A stretch of DNA of 64,000 nucleotides from Oscheius tipulae (lineage: Eukaryota > Nematoda > Chromadorea > Rhabditida > Rhabditidae). Location of the stretch: contig JASJZH010000003.1 in the NCBI GenBank assembly GCA_037178975.1, positions 9,593,433 through 9,657,432 of the forward strand, read 5' to 3'. Below are positions 59,692 to 64,000 of the stretch, in pieces. The notes under the pieces are model-generated. The model was not told the DNA's origin, ran no database searches, and worked only from the letters and a program-made list of their open reading frames with translations. The position numbers and the translations under genes are program-made. Every line of letters starts with the position of its first letter. Position 1 is the first letter of the stretch.

Positions 59692-60010
59692 GGTCAGATG
59701 AACTGAAAGAGATAGAAAACGTTGTGCAGGAAGAGTAGAGCGCCTTGATGTCCTTCAAAAGATGGCCTTGGCCGGTCACGGGCAGCTCGTCATTGATCGA
59801 TAGGAAGAAGGGTCAGCGCGCTAAAAACATACATCTGTAGAAGACTGTCCCTTACTTTATCCAAGATTTTCGCCATGGCGTTGCCTCAATTAGCCGCGGA
59901 GTCCAGGGTACATCGAAAAGCGTTATCACAAGGCGTCGCAATCGATTAACGGTTCCCTATCCTCTTCGCCATTTACAGACAAAAACAGCTGGCATTTTCA
60001 GTCTTCCAGT
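59692..60010. promoter_or_regulatory. shared 5' region of duplicated-domain gene and PEX13
   Basis: The two start codons are on opposite strands, 319 bp apart. TTTTCAG lies 9 bp before the PEX13 ATG. A minus-strand ATG at 59876 with a following GTAAGG donor may be an extra 5' exon. Confidence 0.5.
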
Positions 60011-61266
60011 ATGAATCCAGGACCTTCTGATCCTCCTCCTTTGCCACCTCGACCTTTTGAAACTAGCCAGCTTGGCTATAACGGACTGGGAAATGGATTC
60101 GGTCCTTACGGCGGAGCATACAATTCTCTGAACGCCGGATTTGGAGGATTCAATGGTGGAATGTGAGACATTTCCTTGATTATTGATATTTTCTGTTGTA
60201 AGTTACAACAGCGGGATGTATGGTGGTGGGATGTATGGAGGAGGCATGTACAACGGAATGTATGGCCAGAATGAAAGCAACTTTGCTCGGCTAGCAGAGG
60301 GTAAGAACAGATGGCAATGAGAGACAGAGACTGGAACAGAAAGTGAAGCAGGGATAGAGACAGAGCGACGACAGATTCAAAACTTCTTAAGCTTATTACA
60401 GAATCCTCCCGAGGCGCTTTTCAATCGATTGAATCTGTCGTAAATGCGGTCACTGCCGTGTCGAACATGCTCAACTCTACTCACAACGCTGTCTACAGTT
60501 CATTCAGAGCGGTTATTGGCGTAGTCGAGCAGTTTGGAAGACTCAAAACACAGGTACCTCTTCTTCTCTATATATCCGACCATCTGATTCAGTTAACATC
60601 AGTGGTCGTTTCGTTTTCTCTTTTTAAACTCATCTACAAGTTGTGGCGATATTTGCTGGTGCTTTTGCGTCTGAAGCCTGCCAATTACGCCAGTGCTGCC
60701 GAGCTGGCCTGGGGTGATGTTCAACAGCCGTTTGGTTAGTGCTCTTTTCCAAATTTTTGGCATACTTTTGCAGGGTCGGAAGTGCTGGGTCAGCCAGGAC
60801 CCAACGGCGTTAATTGGCCTACTCTATTGTTCTGGGCAGTTGCCTTGGGTGGTCCCTACCTCATCTACAAATGCATTGATCAGATGGTGAGATCAGTAGA
60901 GGAGAAAAGGAGATGGGCTACGGGCAGTGGAACCCACTACACAGCTCAAGGACTGTTCACGTTTCAAGCAAGCAGTGAGCAGGAACTCTCTTTCATGTCT
61001 GGAGAAACATTGCGAGTAGCTCCAAAAGATGAGCAGCCGCGAGTTCGAGGATGGCTTTTAGCCAGGTATGCCCTGTCTCTATTACTGTCACTTTGTCTCA
61101 ATCTGTCTGTCTGTCTCTGTCACAGTAAAACTTCAGTACACAAGATGGAACAAAGATAGGTCTAGTACCAATCAACTACGTCAAGATAGTCGGCCGACAG
61201 TCCGAGTCTCCACCACCTCCAGTCGATAACCTCGCCCGCTTTGAGAAATCCTTCCCGGGCAATTGA
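60011..61266 (+). CDS. prx-13: Peroxisomal membrane protein PEX13
   Basis: Docking component for PEX5 and PEX14 in peroxisomal matrix protein import. The N-terminus is Pro-rich (PGPSDPPPLPPRP), then Gly/Tyr/Met-rich (GMYGGGMYGGGMYNGMYG), as in animal PEX13. A central helical region follows (FQSIESVVNAVTAVSNMLNS, FRAVIGVVEQFGRLK), then two hydrophobic segments (VVVSFSLFKLIYKLW; WPTLLFWAVALGGPYLIY). A C-terminal SH3 domain has GLFTFQASSEQELSF, GETLRVAP, GWLLAS and GLVPINYVKIVG. Five or six exons splice in phase, and the last begins at the TTCAG before ACACAAGATGG. The stop at 61266 is 24 bp from the stop of the convergent HACD gene. Confidence 0.94.
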
Positions 61267-61272
61267 TTTATT
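61267..61272 (-). terminator. polyadenylation signal of HACD gene
   Basis: AATAAA on the minus strand, 18 bp after the HACD stop codon and directly beside the PEX13 stop codon, so the two 3' ends must overlap. Confidence 0.6.
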
Positions 61273-61290
61273 GGATAAATGTTCGCAATA

Positions 61291-62534
61291 TCAGTGTTTC
61301 TTTTTCAGCAGCTCTCTGAAAGTTATGGAATAGAAATAAAGTGAACTTGACCAACCTGTTCTTCTTCTGACGCTGATGCCACATATGAGAGAGAAGTGTG
61401 TAGGCAACAAATGGGAAGAACATGTACAAGAAAATGATTTGAATGCCCCATTTGAACGTAGGCTCCTTCAGAATGACAGTATGTGCGTAGTCGGAGTAAA
61501 GATCGGCCAGATATCTTCCCTTGAAGGCAGCATGCAGAGTCAAAACTGATACTGAACTATTTTATATTCTCGGGTTGAGCTCACATTCCATCGTCAGTCC
61601 GACCGGGTAGCAGACAAGCCAAGCATTGTATCGCAGCCAGGTCAGCCATTTGACATCTTTGTTCAGTACACGGGCAGCGTAGTACGGATATCTAAAAGTT
61701 AAATCATCGTAGGCGTGGGAAAGTTGTCTGGCAACTTGTGCACCTCGAACCGGCTCGAGCCAAGCCGGTTTTTGGCCGACAAAACCGCTGATTTGAAGCG
61801 AAAGTATATCCGGTCTCGAGGCGTTTGTGTTTTATCCTTCGAAAAGTTACCTGAACAGTTCAATGGACATATAGGCAAGACACAGAAGTTCGCTAGACCA
61901 CCGGGGTGACTCCAATTCCACGTAGTACGTCACCCATAGTACAAAGAGTCGGCCAAAGATTTGAACAAGCCCAGCCGATAAACTGGTTTTTGTCCAACCA
62001 AGAATGGCATGAACCAAATCGAGCAGTTGGAGACCGGTAGCCAGAAGAAGCCATGGATACTGCTGTGCATAGACAAACTTTTCTTTAATGAGAATCTCAA
62101 AGCGAGAGAAAATGGTAGACTTACGATGTTGAACGCTGTTTAAAATTGCCAAAAAGATGTAGAGATGAATAAGGAAGAGACTAGCATTGTAGAAAAACAG
62201 ATAGTATGTAATCAAAAACTGTCTTTCTTTGGCCTTTGGCATGGGTAGGCCTCCACGACGGTACAAAGAACGGGGGCGGGTCAAGCAAGTCGATAAACGA
62301 TGAATTTTTTGGTAGACGGGGAGTATTTCATAAAAGAAGACTACTGAAAAACGCAGCGATTAAATGCAGAAATAGCATATTTGTTTGTTCCAGGTATTCT
62401 GACTGTTGAGAAGCCTTAGAAGAGTTCAGTATTGTAATATACAAAACACAGCAAATTGGAGGAAAGAAAGAGGATTTGTAAACAATCCACATACGATAAA
62501 AGTGCCAGGAGAGGGGTGGAATTATGCCGGCCAT
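61291..62534 (-). CDS. Very-long-chain 3-hydroxyacyl-CoA dehydratase (HACD/PHS1)
   Basis: ER membrane enzyme for the dehydration step of fatty acid elongation. Minus-strand exons 62534-62495, 62343-61851, 61691-61585, 61545-61356 and 61315-61291 are all in phase, giving about 285 residues. Family features: several hydrophobic helices, WLLLATGLQLLDLVHAILGW, LVQIFGRLFVLWVTYY, and the catalytic-site region RYNAWLVCYPVGLTME, whose Tyr and Glu match the active-site pair of yeast Phs1. Splicing the last 41 bp intron leaves the C-terminus LLKKKH, a KKxx-type ER retrieval signal. The ATG at 62534 is preceded by TTTTCAG 11 bp upstream. The start lies only 272 bp from the first telomere-like unit. Confidence 0.93.
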
Positions 62535-62806
62535 TGCTGGACCACCTGAAAATTGGAATGAGCTATTGCTGAGCTGCACAGAGACGCGCGGACAATTTTA
62601 AATATATATAGTGGTCCGTCTCAAAGGAAAGACATGGGGTTGAATGTGTACGAAGTATTGTTCACTTTTTGTCGCGTCGTACTTCGCTTTCTTCGTTTGA
62701 CTTAATAGTACACCTTAATGTTCACTTTCTGCTTATTTAGAAAGGGGGAAAGTCAAATCACTCCTACCGAAATAAAAAAATATCCACTTTTCACAATTCC
62801 ATTTTT
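62535..62806. other. short subtelomeric gap
   Basis: About 270 bp of unique AT-rich sequence (TTTAAATATATATAG near 62600) separates the HACD start codon from the telomere. I see no subtelomeric repeat array, transposon or gene. The promoter of HACD must be here. Confidence 0.7.
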
Positions 62807-64000
62807 TTGAGGCTTGGGCTTAGGCTTAGGCTTAGGCTTAGGCTTAGGCTTAGGCTTAGGCTTAGGCTTAGGCTTAGGCTTAGGCTTAGGCTTAGGCTTA
62901 GGCTTAGGCTTAGGCTTAGGCTTAGGCTTAGGCTTAGGCTTAGGCTTAGGCTTAGGCTTAGGCTTAGGCTTAGGCTTAGGCTTAGGCTTAGGCTTAGGCT
63001 TAGGCTTAGGCTTAGGCTTAGGCTTAGGCTTAGGCTTAGGCTTAGGCTTAGGCTTAGGCTTAGGCTTAGGCTTAGGCTTAGGCTTAGGCTTAGGCTTAGG
63101 CTTAGGCTTAGGCTTAGGCTTAGGCTTAGGCTTAGGCTTAGGCTTAGGCTTAGGCTTAGGCTTAGGCTTAGGCTTAGGCTTAGGCTTAGGCTTAGGCTTA
63201 GGCTTAGGCTTAGGCTTAGGCTTAGGCTTAGGCTTAGGCTTAGGCTTAGGCTTAGGCTTAGGCTTAGGCTTAGGCTTAGGCTTAGGCTTAGGCTTAGGCT
63301 TAGGCTTAGGCTTAGGCTTAGGCTTAGGCTTAGGCTTAGGCTTAGGCTTAGGCTTAGGCTTAGGCTTAGGCTTAGGCTTAGGCTTAGGCTTAGGCTTAGG
63401 CTTAGGCTTAGGCTTAGGCTTAGGCTTAGGCTTAGGCTTAGGCTTAGGCTTAGGCTTAGGCTTAGGCTTAGGCTTAGGCTTAGGCTTAGGCTTAGGCTTA
63501 GGCTTAGGCTTAGGCTTAGGCTTAGGCTTAGGCTTAGGCTTAGGCTTAGGCTTAGGCTTAGGCTTAGGCTTAGGCTTAGGCTTAGGCTTAGGCTTAGGCT
63601 TAGGCTTAGGCTTAGGCTTAGGCTTAGGCTTAGGCTTAGGCTTAGGCTTAGGCTTAGGCTTAGGCTTAGGCTTAGGCTTAGGCTTAGGCTTAGGCTTAGG
63701 CTTAGGCTTAGGCTTAGGCTTAGGCTTAGGCTTAGGCTTAGGCTTAGGCTTAGGCTTAGGCTTAGGCTTAGGCTTAGGCTTAGGCTTAGGCTTAGGCTTA
63801 GGCTTAGGCTTAGGCTTAGGCTTAGGCTTAGGCTTAGGCTTAGGCTTAGGCTTAGGCTTAGGCTTAGGCTTAGGCTTAGGCTTAGGCTTAGGCTTAGGCT
63901 TAGGCTTAGGCTTAGGCTTAGGCTTAGGCTTAGGCTTAGGCTTAGGCTTAGGCTTAGGCTTAGGCTTAGGCTTAGGCTTAGGCTTAGGCTTAGGCTTAGG
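62807..64000 (+). repeat. telomere, (TTAGGC)n
   Basis: Two degenerate units (TTGAGGC, TTGGGC) are followed from 62820 by about 197 uniform TTAGGC copies running to the window edge. TTAGGC is the nematode telomere unit, and the G-rich strand runs 5'-3' towards the right as expected of a chromosome end. I noticed no variant unit inside the array. Confidence 0.97.

Noticed and set aside
62807-64000. CRISPR-like or satellite array
   Set aside because: The unit is the uniform 6 bp nematode telomere repeat, with no spacers.

Overview
This is a nuclear window from a nematode. The right end is a run of about 197 copies of TTAGGC, the nematode telomere repeat, in the orientation expected of a right chromosome end. 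Genes are split by many short introns, several of only 37-45 bp, with TTTTCAG-type 3' splice sites. Several start codons sit 3-30 bp after such a site with no upstream exon, which fits spliced-leader trans-splicing. I cannot name the species. Strings of GAGACAGAGA or TCTCTGTCTC lie in many introns and gaps.

Layout, left to right. 1-2057: no gene I can support, one dispersed-repeat copy. 2058-4679 (+): nucleoredoxin. 5553-7869 (+): secreted coiled-coil C-type lectin. 7965-8771 (-): LSm4. 9350-11209 (+): p24 cargo receptor TMED2, divergent from LSm4. 11210-15258: mostly unresolved. 15259-30130 (+): a 14.9 kb fibrillin/FBN-1-like apical matrix gene with about 32 EGF modules, two mucin-like regions, a ZP module and a membrane anchor. 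30623-31881 (-): macrophage migration inhibitory factor. 32922-37169 (+): CNOT3 of the CCR4-NOT complex. 37170-41878: no convincing gene except a possible signal-peptide exon. 41879-55434 (+): SARM1/TIR-1 (ARM, two SAM, TIR NADase). 56248-59691 (-): an unrecognised protein with a duplicated domain, whose large intron holds foldback elements. 60011-61266 (+): PEX13. 61291-62534 (-): 3-hydroxyacyl-CoA dehydratase. 62807-64000: telomere.

Most genes are housekeeping functions with no shared pathway: splicing and decay (LSm4), deadenylation (CNOT3), ER-Golgi traffic (TMED2), very-long-chain fatty acid elongation (HACD), peroxisome import (PEX13). The lectin, FBN-1-like protein, MIF and TIR-1 are matrix, innate-immunity or neuronal factors. 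Neighbours are often divergent (LSm4/TMED2, duplicated-domain gene/PEX13) or convergent (PEX13/HACD, with stop codons 24 bp apart). Introns and gaps carry foldback MITEs, fragments with tRNA-like promoter boxes, and simple repeats.

The most notable points are the 0.28 kb gap between the HACD start codon and the telomere, repeated hydrophobic motifs within the FBN-1-like mucin regions, a WCPPS active site in nucleoredoxin, a QPD/WAD lectin site, the duplicated-domain gene, and complementary simple-repeat arrays in opposite orientation inside one pre-mRNA. Gene models come from reading splice sites and phase by eye. Several short reading frames look protein-like on both strands, so I have left those unresolved.
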